Origin: Mesorhabditis belari
Lineage: Eukaryota; Nematoda; Chromadorea; Rhabditida; Rhabditidae
Assembly (NCBI GenBank): GCA_958450365.1
Contig: CAUEEP010000741.1
Span: forward strand, 1,558,001-1,622,000
Direction of reading: 5' to 3'
DNA: 64,000 bases
Below are positions 44,201 to 53,445 of the stretch, one piece after another. Position 1 is the stretch's first letter, and each line of letters opens with the position of its first letter. The notes below the pieces were generated by a model. The model had not been told where the DNA came from, did no database searches, and saw only the letters and a program-made list of their open reading frames with translations. The position numbers and the translations under genes are program-made.

Positions 44201-45312
44201 TTATAATCAGATTCGCAACTTTATAACCAGATTTGCGACTTTATAAGCAAATTTACGACTGTAGACCCAATTTGCAACCTCTACCGGCAAATTGCGACTT
44301 CTAGAACCCAGTTTGCAAACCTCTACAAACAAATTTGCGACTTTAGAACCCATTTTGCAGCCTCTACAAGCAAATTTGCGACTTTAGGACCAATTTGCAA
44401 CCTCTACATGCAAGTCTCGACTTTAGAACCCAATTTGCAAACCTCTACAAGCAATTTGCAACTTTAGAACCCAATTTGCAAACCTCTACAAACAAATGTT
44501 ACGACTTTATAATCAGATTCGCAACTTTATAGCCAGGTTGCGACTTTATAAGCAAATTTTGCGACTTTAGTACCCAATTTGCAACCTCTACAAGCAAATT
44601 TGCAACTTTAGAACCCAATTTGCAACCTCTACAAGCAAATTTGCGACTTTAGAACCAATTTGCAACATCTACAAGCAAATTTGCGACTTTAGGACCAATT
44701 TGCAAACCTCTACCGGCAAATTTATGACTTTATAACCAAATTTGCGAACATCTACAAAAAATTTATGACTTTATTAACCAAATTTTCCAGCTTTTTATAT
44801 ACAAATTTCGTTTGATCCAACGATCACAGTAACCTAGAAACCAACTTTTTGCAACTTCTACAAGCAAATTTACGACTTTATAATCAGATTCGCAACATCT
44901 ACAAGCAAATTTGCGACTTCTGCAAGCAAATTTATGACTTTATCTCCAGATTCGCAACTTTAGAGCCCAATTTGCAACCTCTACAAGCAAATTTTCGACT
45001 TTATAGCCAACTTTGCAACCTCTACAAAACAAAATTTCGTTTGATCAACGATCACAGTAACCTAGAGATGATGGGAAAAACACCCCTAATTGTGAGTGCT
45101 TTTAGGTGACAGAGATTTCAAGTTTCTCATCCCAGAAAGTAAGTCATTTGCTTTGTTGTCCACCTGTCACCAACAAAGTTTAACCACCTGCAGAAAATGC
45201 GGTAACACATCGACTGCCCACAATGCCCGAGGTCCAGCTGCCCACAATGCCTCATCCGCCTTTCCATTTCCCCTTTCCCCCTATCTCCTCTCACCCAAAT
45301 GTTAGACTTTGA
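35905..45312 (+). CDS. Small protein of 91 residues with very long introns
   Basis: Four exons join in one frame: 35905-35929 (AGAACATGG start, donor GTTGAG), 39267-39365 (acceptor TTTTTCAG, donor GTAATT), 45106-45138 (acceptor GCTTTTAG, donor GTAAGT) and 45194-45312 (acceptor CACCTGCAG, stop TGA). Each of the first three exons ends one base into a codon, and all three junctions agree. The protein starts MADAYHYEGFPRPVHRSKSY, has a basic Ser/Pro middle (FPSFLTPKRSGSFNVAKAHG), and ends in a Pro/Phe-rich tail (LPTMPEVQLPTMPHPPFHFP). No signal peptide or membrane segment; I know no family for it. Introns of 3337 and 5740 bases hold repeats, MITEs, a mariner and the 37113 frame; the last intron is only 55 bases. 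Exon 2 is also open in another frame, but only this frame links start and stop. Confidence 0.62.
35972..36285. mobile_element. Foldback element, family C
   Basis: Left half GTATGCTACGCTCTGGGAAA, GATCTTTACGGCCAAACC, AACGTTCATAGTTTTCCCG is inverted in the right half. The centre is AAGTTCCTCTA-type repeats. A partial copy is at 26815-26870. Lies in intron 1 of the 91-residue gene, directly beside a family B MITE. Confidence 0.85.
36319..36525. mobile_element. MITE family B, copy 3
   Basis: Inverted relative to copies 1 and 2. Left end GTATTTTCTCTAATAGTAGT, right end CAGGGTGCACTACTAGTGC. With family C at its left it forms the same composite seen at 26569-26870. Confidence 0.87.
36543..36710. mobile_element. 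MITE family B, copy 4 (partial)
   Basis: Same orientation as copy 3 and 18 bases after it; both terminal TIRs are lost or eroded. Matches run from CGAGCCGAGTTGACGACTAT to AGTTCTCGAGATTTCGAG. Confidence 0.82.
37113..37844 (+). CDS. Intronless membrane protein with charged tail
   Basis: 243-codon frame from ATG (context TTCAATATGG). Residues 1-28 are polar (Thr/Ser, NFNFD), 29-65 strongly hydrophobic (TTGALIILYIVFKHP, MMIMILLLLFIYCY), enough for one or two membrane spans; the remaining 170 residues are highly charged with EEKEEKEEKE and NGNGNGNGDGSGNGDG repeats and a coiled-coil-like end (KEILAEIEAEEERRKKVRE). No family recognised. It sits inside intron 1 of the 91-residue gene, same strand. 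The codon composition and the sharp membrane segment argue for a real protein, the simple repeats against; it could also be one exon of a larger gene. The upstream (TTCAATTCAA)n tract at 37050-37110 overlaps the likely promoter or leader. Confidence 0.55.
   Translation: MDPGTSTTSTTDFNFNFDLSLSQIDPKKAAMTTGALIILYIVFKHPMMIMILLLLFIYCYENQDQVFSFIRSLIPEPNGEKNVNVNEEKRKTQKSSTLSTKLLTYEEVFGKEFKGLKKDKEIEGMLEEKEEKEEKEEKEGIEEMLEGKENGNRNGNGNGNGDGSGNGDGNAELKLERKLNGQELMKKDGEESKRKKSQKEILAEIEAEEERRKKVRETTFNNASSTNDRFIRGNDSNESRCDR
38009..38276. mobile_element. MITE family D, copy 1
   Basis: Ends TACCGTAAATACTGTAATAG and its complement (CTATTACAGTATTTACGTTA). Interior has its own inverted repeat GGTATCAAAAAATAGCTGA / GCTATTTTTTGATACC. 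Second copy at 56939-57357 in the opposite orientation. Confidence 0.88.
38277..38754. other. Non-coding intron sequence
   Basis: AT-rich; ATTCAACTTTCAATTC and CTCTACAACTACAAC short repeats at 38580-38670. Confidence 0.4.
38755..39140. repeat. 13/14-base minisatellite AACTAGACGGTTGG
   Basis: About 29 units of two types, AACTAGACGGTTGG and AACTAGACGCTTCA, mixed in irregular order; ends 127 bases before exon 2 of the 91-residue gene. Confidence 0.94.
39485..39700. mobile_element. Foldback repeat, family H, fullest copy
   Basis: Outer arms AGGCTTGTAAACGAAAAAGC / TTTTTCTGCTTGCAAGC, then GAAAATTGAATATCTT / AAGATATTCAATTTTC, GGGGCAGCTATGTTTTCCGA / TCGGAAAACGTAGCTGCCCC; centre AAACTTTTCGCAGTCGCAGT. 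Fragments at 936-985, 54955-55022 and 60945-61060. Confidence 0.85.
39925..40212. repeat. 15-base minisatellite AAGGAGAAGTTAACA
   Basis: About 19 units (GAGAAGTTAACAA(G/T/A)GA). In intron 2 of the 91-residue gene. Confidence 0.93.
40213..40955. other. Non-coding intron sequence
   Basis: TAGTCATTCGATAGCCCTGA at 40798 repeats 39870-39900 (GGTCATTCGATAGCTCTGA). No exon. Confidence 0.4.
40956..41285 (+). mobile_element. SINE with (CAGA)n tail, copy 2
   Basis: Diverged tRNA-like head ending GTGTTCTACTCCCGCTCGCG, then TCGGCAC, a body with GCACAACTACATGAC, AAGCCAAACTAACTA and CAACGGTCCACTGGGCGCG, then GTGCGCACAGACAGACAG and a (CAGA)n/(TAGA)n tail to 41285. Body order matches copies 1 and 3. Confidence 0.75.
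41286..41716. other. Non-coding intron sequence
   Basis: GCCAGACT(A)TAATTTTTGTAGC repeats twice near 41477-41530. Otherwise nothing seen. Confidence 0.4.
41717..42982 (+). mobile_element. Nearly intact mariner element
   Basis: 1266 bases between TA dinucleotides, the usual mariner length. Terminal inverted repeats of about 30 bases: TTAGGTTGGCAACTAAATAA and its complement with one change (TCAGGTTGGCAACTAAATAA). Holds one transposase gene with two frame breaks. Confidence 0.93.
41888..42907 (+). pseudogene. Mariner transposase with two frame breaks
   Basis: D,D34D transposase of about 340 codons. Start MEDLKYRMRVCLWYDYKQDK; helix-turn-helix part KTAAESHRDL ... CKRWYRRFKEGDESLEDEPR; first catalytic Asp in SDEKWIFYDN; second in FLHDNAKPHTAKL; third in YSPDMGPSDYHLF, with exactly 34 residues between the second and third. 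The frame breaks at about 42500, at an A run (CTCAAAAAGCC), and again at about 42765, at a second A run (GAGAAAAGTTC); the last part, ending GEYLLD and TGA at 42905-42907, is in a third frame. Both are single-base shifts in homopolymers, so either mutation or sequencing error is possible. All catalytic residues are present. Confidence 0.92.
42983..43949. other. Non-coding intron sequence
   Basis: (AAACAAAACAAGTT)n at 43085-43130, ATAGACTTTC repeated at 43649-43680, CAGAAGTCAGATCG/TTG pair at 43790 and 43818. No exon seen. Confidence 0.4.
43950..45045. repeat. Long degenerate repeat of about 21-24 bases
   Basis: About 45 irregular units built from GCGACTTTAGAACCCAATTT and GCAACCTCTACAAGCAAATT. 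It is also arranged in a higher-order pattern: TTCGTTTGATC..ACGATCACAGTAACCTAGA closes two sub-blocks at 44805-44840 and 45030-45068. It ends 38 bases before exon 3 of the 91-residue gene. Confidence 0.9.
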
Positions 45313-46007
45313 TGATGGCGGCTAGATTTTGAATGGACTCACCCGGGTTTTTCTCCTTTTTTCTCCTTTTTCTCCTTTTCCTCCTTGAGCTGTTCACTTT
45401 TTTGTCTCTTTTTTGTCTCTTCTCTCTTCTTAATTTCCTTTTCTTGGATCACACTTGACTTGTTGACTCATTTCCACACATTTTTCGAGTAAATACTGAG
45501 AATTTCTTTGCAGTTGTTCGCTTTTAAGCATTCATCTGTTAAGCATTCATCTAGAAAATAGCTTTCTCGTGGACGTATAGGTCCACGAGGTCTTGATTTG
45601 CATAGATCTTGATTTGCATAGATCTTGATTTGCATAGGTCTTGATTTTGCTTGATTAAACAATTGATTTGACTCCAAATTACCCAAAAAGCTTCAAGTTT
45701 TCCTAGTTAGATGAGTTCTTTTGGTTTTTACTAGGAAAAGACATGGAGTTAAGGTGATTTTTAAAATGAAACCTAGATCATCTTTTAAAGAATTTTATTG
45801 AGATTCCAATGCTGCTTTTAGTTTTTCCATTCGAGCTCTGTAACACGAGTTATTTAGCAAAAACGTTTTTGCAACACCTTCTTAAGGCTTACTTGACCTA
45901 CCCTTTTTTCTCCTTTTCTTCCTCAGGCTTTCGAGTGCCAGGCTAGTGTAGTGGGTGGTGTAGCCAGCTCATAGCCAGTTTTCCTCCAACTTCTCCCGCT
46001 CCTCCAA
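45313..46007. other. Non-coding, 3' of the 91-residue gene
   Basis: Polypyrimidine CTTTTTTCTCCTTTTTC at 45353-45385, hairpin CGTGGAC..GTATAG..GTCCACG at 45571-45592, and four GATTTGCATAGATCTT units at 45593-45645. Confidence 0.45.
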
Positions 46008-46819
<812 letters not shown>

Positions 46820-47275
46820 GAGATTCTTTTTCTCAAAGTTCTCTATTGATTTGCCAGGCTTTTTGCTCTGGCTATCCCCTCAGGCGTTCCCCTATTTTGC
46901 GCAGTTCACAACCTGCTTCCCATTCCTCTATACTCTCGCTCTTGTCGTCCAGTGTTTCCTATCTTGGTGTTCACCTGAGTTCAAAGTCTTCGACTTGCTT
47001 GTGCTGGTGTGAAGGTTGCACTCTAGCCATCCTTTCTCTGACCGTCTCTGCCACTCTTTGTACGCTTCCACCTCAGTTGCTGGATCTTCCGATGGGCCTC
47101 TTCTGGTCTCTCGTGGTAGCCACTCTGTGATCCGTATCGTCCATCTGTCGTCTGCTCTTCTGGCTATCGGAATCGGCTACGTGGCCGGCCCCTCTAGGTC
47201 TTTTCGATTTTGCTTTTCTCTCGATCACTTCCACGCACTGCTGGATCTTTGAGTCCCAGAGCCGGCGCACTCTCC
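46820..47275 (-). mobile_element. 3' end of an RTE-type LINE, degenerate, copy 1
   Basis: Minus-strand reading holds the characteristic C-terminal block of RTE/LINE polyproteins in two frames: RKAKSKRPRGAGHVA then RADDRWTIRITEWLPRETRR and YKEWQRRSEKGWLE. Frameshifts separate the parts. A diverged copy of the last 190 bases lies at 50520-50715 in the same orientation. The reverse transcriptase core is not seen upstream (towards 47.7 kb), so the element is 5'-truncated. Confidence 0.62.
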
Positions 47276-47289
47276 GCTTGCCACACGTA

Positions 47290-47342
47290 CTGTCTTGGTC
47301 TTGGTCTTGGTCTTGGTCTTGGTCTTGGGTCTTGGTCTTGAT
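47290..47342. repeat. (CTTGGT)n
   Basis: Nine hexamer units TCTTGG. Confidence 0.9.
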
Positions 47343-47432
47343 GCCCGGTCTTGGTCGAGCTGCATCTTCCTACTGTGTAGGAGGGGTTCCTTGAAGGCCT
47401 TTTCGTGGCCGGTCTCTCAAATCCTTTCCAAG

Positions 47433-47728
47433 GTTCGATGCAATTCGTTCATCAGAATGGCGTTCGCGTTGATCTGTATCGTCTACTGAGAGAAACTACT
47501 AGATGTAGCTTTGCGGAAAAGCTCGATGGAGTGTCGGCTCGTTCCCGAATCATTAGATGGCAGGAAAAAGATGAGAGCGTTGTGCCCTCCATACCCAGTG
47601 TTAACAATACAATAGCGCCTTTCCTCGGCACCCCTGCTCCTTTTCCCCATTGCATTTCCCCTTACCGATTTCATACTCACATCCGAGAACACCTTAACCT
47701 CCACTCAAGTCGGCTGATTGAAAATTGA
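47433..47728 (+). CDS. Unidentified exon or small protein of 96 residues
   Basis: Acceptor-like TTTCCAAG before 47433, ATG at 47438, open to TGA at 47726-47728. Well mixed composition, unlike the repeats around: MQFVHQNGVRVDLYRLLRET, then KLDGVSARSRIIRWQEKDES, ending with a His/Pro-rich part. It may be the first exon of the plus-strand gene whose exons follow at 49623, or an internal exon cut at a donor such as CCCAGTGTTAAC (47602). The minus strand is also partly open. Lies just beyond the LINE remnant. No family recognised. Confidence 0.4.
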
Positions 47729-48451
47729 AAATTGAAAATTGGCAGTTTTAAGTTTCATTAAAATCATTTTTCTTGTTCTTCATATAAGATTACCGATTCG
47801 TTTTACTAAATAGCTGTTTTACGCTTTGCTTTTCTTTGCGTTTGTCGCTTTGTTTTGTACACTTTAACGCCTTTGTACGCTTTGTTTTGTACACTTTAAC
47901 GCCTTTTTGTACACTTTAACACCTTTGTACACTTTTGTACACTTTTCACCAGCTTTCTCTTTCACTAATTTCAAAAGCTTGTTTCAAAAGAATATCCAGC
48001 TAAACAAGCGATTTTTGTATAAATTCGATAAAAGATGATGTAAGGATTGTTTCGTTAGTAGTGGCTCAATAATTTGTTCTATAAACTCTATAGTTTTTCT
48101 ATAGTGACCCTATTTCTCTTAAATCCAGCTTTTTGTGCTCTTTCTTTTTTCTATTAACATGAAAATCATTATTAGATTTCTTTTGAAACAAACTGGCCCA
48201 ATCGCGTTGTCGAGTCGGTTTTGACTGACCGAGTTTCCTCTCGAACAAATTCCCAGCAATAGTGCCAACAAAAGTCCAGAAACAAAAGATTTACTTAAGA
48301 TTTCAATGATCTTTTGTAGATGCTTTTTCTAATGAGAAAACTGTAAGGTCGTTGATGAATTTAGATCATTTTCTAAATAGCTTTTCAAAAGGAAATGTCC
48401 AAAAACTTATTAGCTAATCTAATAACATTCATTGTTTCCTGTCCTTGTACA
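47729..48451. other. Non-coding; short GTACACTTTAACGCC tandem
   Basis: Six diverged units of TTTGTACACTTTAACGCC at 47850-47945. No exon seen. Confidence 0.5.
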
Positions 48452-48640
48452 GTCGAGCACCTCTCTGTAACGGACCTCGTCTATAGCAGTAAACCTCTCT
48501 CTCTCTACTAACGTAGGCGAGCCCGGTCCCGCCCGACGTTAAGCTATATAAAACGGCGCTCTCTCTAACGTAAACCTTCTATATAGCGTAAGTCTATAGC
48601 CGTCCCGTGAGTTACGTTATAGAGAGAGGTTCCTCCACCC
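48452..48640. mobile_element. Short inverted-repeat element, possibly pogo/Tigger-like
   Basis: Left end CAGTCGAGCACCTCTCTGTA ACGGACC; right part GTTACGTTATAGAGAGAGGTTCCTCC is its approximate complement. CAGT-starting ends with CTCTCTATAACG are typical of pogo/Tigger-type Tc1/mariner elements. Interior repeats CTCTCTCT and CTATATAGCG. No transposase. Confidence 0.55.
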
Positions 48641-48769
48641 GCAGAATTTTGATGCTTTTATATGGTATACCAGAAGGCGCTGCTACTCTCCAGCAACAGC
48701 AAACGGGTGGCGGCGAGAGATCAGACCCGACCTCCTCTTTCGTTCTTTTGAGAGACGCGCGCGTTAACC

Positions 48770-49110
48770 CCTCGACCAGTCGTGGCGCCCCGGTGCAGTC
48801 CGAGCACGCGTCTCTACGCCTAAGGCGGAAAACCCGGGTTCGACTCCCGCCCTCGTCGGCACTTTCAGCTTTCTAAAATTTTAAAACATAGTGCATAACT
48901 ACCTAGATTCAAGCCAAACTAGGTAGAAGTTGTTGTTTGAAATGGTTGCGGCTGAGGGCCGAGGTGGTGACGCCAGACAGAAAACGACCAAGACAGACAA
49001 ACAGACAGACAGACAGACAAACAGACAAACAGACAAACAAACGACCAGACAAACAGACAGACAAACAGACAGACAGACGACAAACAGACAAAGCCTCGAC
49101 AGACAGATAG
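48770..49110 (+). mobile_element. SINE with tRNA-like head and (CAGA)n tail, copy 3
   Basis: Head ends with B-box GGGTTCGACTCCCGCC and TCGTCGGCAC; body CTAAAATTTTAAAACATAGT, GCATAACTAC, AAGCCAAACTAGGTA, GCCGAGGTGG; tail (CAGACAAA)n/(CAGACAGA)n 48988-49100. The head-body junction TCGGCACTTTCAGCTTTCTA matches copy 2 closely. Confidence 0.78.
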
Positions 49111-49622
49111 ACACTTCATTACTTAAGCAATTGCTATCACGGAGGCAGCATAAGATAACAAGATTAAGCTTTAAAACCCAAGATTAAAGCAAGATTAAGC
49201 AGCAAGCGAAGTTAAAGAAAGTTAAACACTATAAGAAAGAAGTAGCTGTCATGTTTCTTTTAAACCACAAAGGAACAGGCTTCATATCATTCATATTCAG
49301 CAAGCTTCATATCATATCATTCCCTTATCCTTTTCTTTTTCACTGCTAAATCAATTTTGTCTCAAATTCCGAAATTTAACTTAAATTCTAAACTTATAAG
49401 TAAAGGTTACTTCCTTATATTCAATAGGAAGTAAGCAAAAATTTGAAAGGAAGAAATTCCCAAGAATCGTTCTCCTTTCTCTTTTCGTGGGAGACACGAA
49501 CACGACAATACGAGGTAATCCATGGCAAATGCCAAAAACGGAGAGATGCATTTTTTCTTTTATGCTCTTTTTCTCAGGAAAATATGGCCAACTTTAGAAA
49601 AGTTCAAATCGTTTTGTTTTAG
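49111..49622. other. Non-coding stretch
   Basis: AAGATTAAGC repeats at 49145-49200, CTTCATATCAT repeats at 49280-49320. Ends at the acceptor TTTTGTTTTAG of the next exon. Confidence 0.4.
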
Positions 49623-51067
49623 CGATGTTCGAGCCATCCGCCAAGCCATGTTCATCACCAAAATGAGAGCCTTCACAGTGAGTTCAAAATGAGTCATCGC
49701 AGTCATTTCTCCGGTGAGTTTAAGATATAGAACAACTAGAATCTATAAATTGTGTTCATTTACAGAACAGCTTTCAGATCGGATCGCCTTCGGACGTCTG
49801 GACGATTCCGGACGCATCTCGTATCAGGTGAATTGGAACGTCACGGATCAGATTCGGACGTCTGGATCAGATTCCGGGCTTCAATCAATCTAGGCACGTC
49901 CAGCTCGGATTCGGGACATTCGATCGGATCCGGACGCCCGGATCCAATCCCGACGTCCGTTTCGAGTTGGCCTAGTACCGATTCGATTGTTGTTATGCAA
50001 CTGTTCGTTCCATCCCCAGCAGTCGTCTGTTCATGTCAGTCATGTTCCAACATTGACGCCCCAATCAGAACACCTGATTTGATCAGTTCCCTAGCAGAAT
50101 GTAGAGACCAGGGCCGAGAGATAGGCGATAGCCTGGGGAGATCAGCTCTAACAGATGCGAGCTCATAACCCCTAGGAAAATATAGGCGTCTAATCTGAAT
50201 GGAGATCGTGCTCGATTTTGGACTGTGTTACTACAGTTCCCGTAACACGCCGTCAGCTTTAAGTTCCCCGAATTCGTAAGCGGACGTCATCGACCGGACG
50301 TCTGGATCGGATCCGGACGTCTGGATCGGATCCGGACGTCTGGATCCGGATCCGGACGTTCAGCGATCAGCTTCGGAGTCCGAATCCAGCATCTGGAGCG
50401 ATCCGTTTACAAATTAAAACTTACATGCTGCTATTTGTTGCCAGCTAACCATCCATTCAATTCCGAACAGTCGTCGTGTTCCGAACATGACGTCTGAATC
50501 ACCGTTAGCCGAATGATTCGCACCTAGGCGTTCCCTGTATTTGCGCAGATCACAGCCAGCCTCCACATTTCTCTATCCCTTTGTTTTGTCATCCAGTGTT
50601 TCCCTATCTTGGTTGTTCCTGGTTCGAAGTCTTTCCGACTTGCGCGCTGCTAGTGGTGGTTTTACTCCTAGCCATCCTTTACTCTCTGACCGTCTCTGCC
50701 ACTCTTGCTAGCCGTTAAGCGTAGCCGTTTACGAAATGTTACTTTCTTGTGGCTGTTATCTTTAGTCTTATAGAAATACTGTACAGCATCCATTTGATTG
50801 GTGACTTATTTGGAATGAATGGTTTGACAGGGTTTGACAGCTACCATAAACCCTTTTTTTAAGAGTAAAAAGATGTCTTCGATCGAGCGTCGAACAAAAT
50901 CCGTCAAAGTCCCCTCATTCAATGGACCAGTCATCCACATTGGTATCTACAAAACCGCCAGCCAGCGAATAAGGTAGGGAGAGGAAGGGCTTTTATGGAA
51001 GTCATCCTGCTTTTAAATTACTTCCCTCAAGTATCCCTCCGAGTACCCGCCCACGTGATTGCCAGAG
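49623..51067 (+). CDS. Unidentified gene, three linked exons
   Basis: Exon 49623-49677 (acceptor TTTTGTTTTAG, donor GTGAGT; reads DVRAIRQAMFITKMRAFT and ends in phase 0), exon 50864-50973 (acceptor TTTTTTTAAG, donor GTAGGG; SKKMSSIERRTKSVKVPSFN then GPVIHIGIYKTASQRI, ends two bases into a codon), exon 51032-51067 (acceptor TTCCCTCAAG, donor GTAAGC; SIPPSTRPRDCQ). Phases agree at both junctions; the last intron is 58 bases, typical of worms. The protein part is basic, without membrane segment or known domain. Neither the start (perhaps 47438) nor the next exon is found; the exon that starts at 60038 does not match the phase left at 51067, so at least one exon is missing between. MSSIERR could instead be the true start. 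Confidence 0.5.
49780..50365. repeat. Diverged (GGATC)CGGACGTCTGGATC repeats
   Basis: Clean tandem of GGACGTCTGGATCGGATCC at 50282-50355 and scattered, diverged units from 49780 to 49960. Accounts for the 138-codon plus-strand frame at 49752-50168, which I do not call a gene. Lies in the intron between exons 49623 and 50864. Confidence 0.7.
50515..50725 (-). mobile_element. RTE-type LINE 3' end, copy 2
   Basis: Matches 46880-47065 throughout (TTTGCGCAGATCACAGCC; CATCCAGTGTTTCCCTATCT; TCTCTGACCGTCTCTGCCAC). Minus strand retains WMTKQRDREMWRLAVICA, the classic end of RTE polyproteins. Truncated on both sides. Confidence 0.62.
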
Positions 51068-51559
51068 GTAAGCTACGTTTTTGTTTTTCTCTGTCGCTCC
51101 TTGACCGATTTAGCTACACTTGGTTTCATTCAATAGATATTAAACAGGGCTATCAGATGAAACAAGTTTAGCTACATCAGTCAAGTGACACGCACAAGCT
51201 TAGCACCCCTCTGGCTATCTGAGCGCACCTCAGTCGCTGAGAAGTATATTATAAATCGTAAAAATACTTGCAAGATCTAAATTTGCCTAGGTTTTGAGGT
51301 CTTGAAAGCTTCCATAAAGCATTGTCACATTGTAAAAAGTAGTCTAGGAGGAGAGAGAACTCTTCTTCACGCACCTTTTAAAAACGATAGACTCCTTATT
51401 CACTTTGTTTTATTGGTTTCTTGGTATTTCTGGTTCTATCGGGAATTTTTCCAAGAGGGCTCTGCCTGCCAAATGAGCAATTTCCCCCTTCGCGTCTTTA
51501 GGATGACCCTCATTTCAGAGCCCATTTCCCTCTCCTGGGAAATTTGACAGCTGATTCTC
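51068..51559. other. Non-coding or undetected exon region
   Basis: An exon joining 51067 to later exons may be here but none meets the phase and splice tests. Confidence 0.3.
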
Positions 51560-52195
51560 AAGATATTCTCAATTTAGAGGTTTAACTTCTAAACTTTCCC
51601 TGGGGCTTTCCTAAACATTTCGTCAGCTTTCTATTTAGCTTTCCATCAGCTTTCTAAGCTTTCCCTCAAGGGCTTTCTAAGCTTTCCGTCACCTTTCTAC
51701 ATTCCTCGCTTCTGCTTCCTGGGCTTTCAGCTTTCCGCTTACTCTGCTTTCCGATCAGCTTTCTAAGCTTTCCCCTCAGACTTTCTAAGCGGCTTTCCAG
51801 ACAGCTTTCTAAACTTCCGTCAGCTTCTGAAGCTCCGGCTTCCTAGCTTTCCGTCAGCTTTCTTAAGCTTTCCCTGGGGCTTTCCTGGCTTTCCGTCAGC
51901 CCTCTAAACATTTCGTCAGCTTTCTAAGCTTTCCAGGCTTCAGCTTTCCTAAGCTTTCCCCTGAGGCTTTCTATAGCTTTCCGTTAGCTTTCCTAAACGT
52001 TTCGTCCGGTCCTTTCTAAGCTTTCCGTCCAGCTTTCTTAAGCTTTCCCCGATCGGCTTTCCTAAGCTCCGAAGTGCAGCTTTTTGGCTTTCCCTAAGGC
52101 TTTCTAGCTTTCCGTCAGCTTTCTAAGCTTTCCGTCGCCTTTCTAAACATTCCATCAGCTTTCTAAACTTTTTCCGTCACCTTTCTAAACTTGTT
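51560..52195. repeat. Degenerate repeat of about 21 bases: CAGCTTTCTAAGCTTTCCGT
   Basis: About 30 irregular units of AGCTTTCTAAGCTTTCCGTC. Purely intronic or intergenic. Confidence 0.92.
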
Positions 52196-52894
52196 CAATA
52201 TCGAAAAAAGATCGTTTTTTCTGTGATTGTTCAAGTCTCGAATCTCTTCCAAATTTTTGAGTAGTTTTTCTTTTCGAAGTCGTAAATTTGTTGGGAGATA
52301 AGAGTTGGAAAATGGAAATGCAGGCTTAAATTGATTCAAATGATCAACCAGTTCTAATTCTAATTGAATTGAGTAACGAAAGGACTGCCTTTCTGTTCAT
52401 TTTTTTATTTCGTATCGTATGTTGCCAAAAATTTCGGCTACTTGAGGCGACTAAAGAAAGAAGAAAGAAATGAAGTTCTTGATGATTCTCCAATCCAGAA
52501 AGCTCAACTTCACAGCTAACTCAAGCAAAATAATAATTTTTGTCTAATGAATCCCTCTAATTGTTTATTCTTGAGATTTTGTAACCAATTCCAATTCCGG
52601 ATCCAATTCCAACCAATCAATCTATTTTCTAGAAGCTTTTTGCAGTAAAGTAACTAATTCAGTTCTTTTTCTAAAATACTATCTATCAGCGGAAACGCGA
52701 ACGAAATGAGCGCGGGAACTCAATTTAGATGTAAAGTCCCGCCCCCTTTTAGAAATGAACCTAAAGGAAGTCAGCTTGCCTGTATTTGAAAACCCCTGGG
52801 ACAAAATATCGTGCGCAAAAGCTGAATACTTTTGCCTTTTAACCGTCAGAGCAAACGTATTACGGAGCATCGCGTTTAGGCATAGACAGTTCAG
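52196..52894. other. Non-coding stretch
   Basis: No exon seen. 52800-52890 could be a strongly diverged SINE body (CGTGCGCAAAAGC) before the CAGA tract, but the match is too weak to call. Confidence 0.35.
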
Positions 52895-53342
52895 ACAGAC
52901 GGACAGATGGACGGACAGACAGACGCAGGTAGATAGACAGACAGACAGATGGACAGGCGAGACAGGCGGCCAGATAGACGGACAGACAGACGGACAGATA
53001 GACAGACAGACAGACAGAGAGAGAGACAGGCAAACAGACAGACAGACAGACAGACGACAGACAGTCATATAGACAGACAGACAAACCGTTGTAGGCAGAC
53101 CGATAGACAGACAGATAGACAAACGGACAGACAGACAGACGAACAGACAGACAGACGGGCGAACGGACAGACAGACGGACGAACAGACGGACGTCACATA
53201 GACAGACAGACAGACGGACAGGCAGATGACAGATAGACGGACAGACAGATAGACAAATAGACAGACGGACAGACAGACCGATAGACAAACAGGAACGACG
53301 ACAGCAGACAGACATCTAGACAGACTGACCCGACACGAACGG

Positions 53343-53377
<35 letters not shown>

Positions 53378-53445
53378 GGACAGACGGACAGACGGACGGA
53401 CAGACAGATAGACAGACAGACAGACAAGACGGACAACCAGACGGA
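52895..53445. repeat. Large (CAGACAGA)n microsatellite
   Basis: 550 bases of CAGACAGA, CGGACAGA and TAGACAGA. Longest of the CAGA tracts. Frames on both strands are artefacts. Confidence 0.95.

Noticed and set aside
49752..50168. 138-codon plus-strand frame rich in Ser, Arg and Asp
   Set aside because: Largely made of diverged GGACGTCTGGATC units; lies between two better-supported exons.
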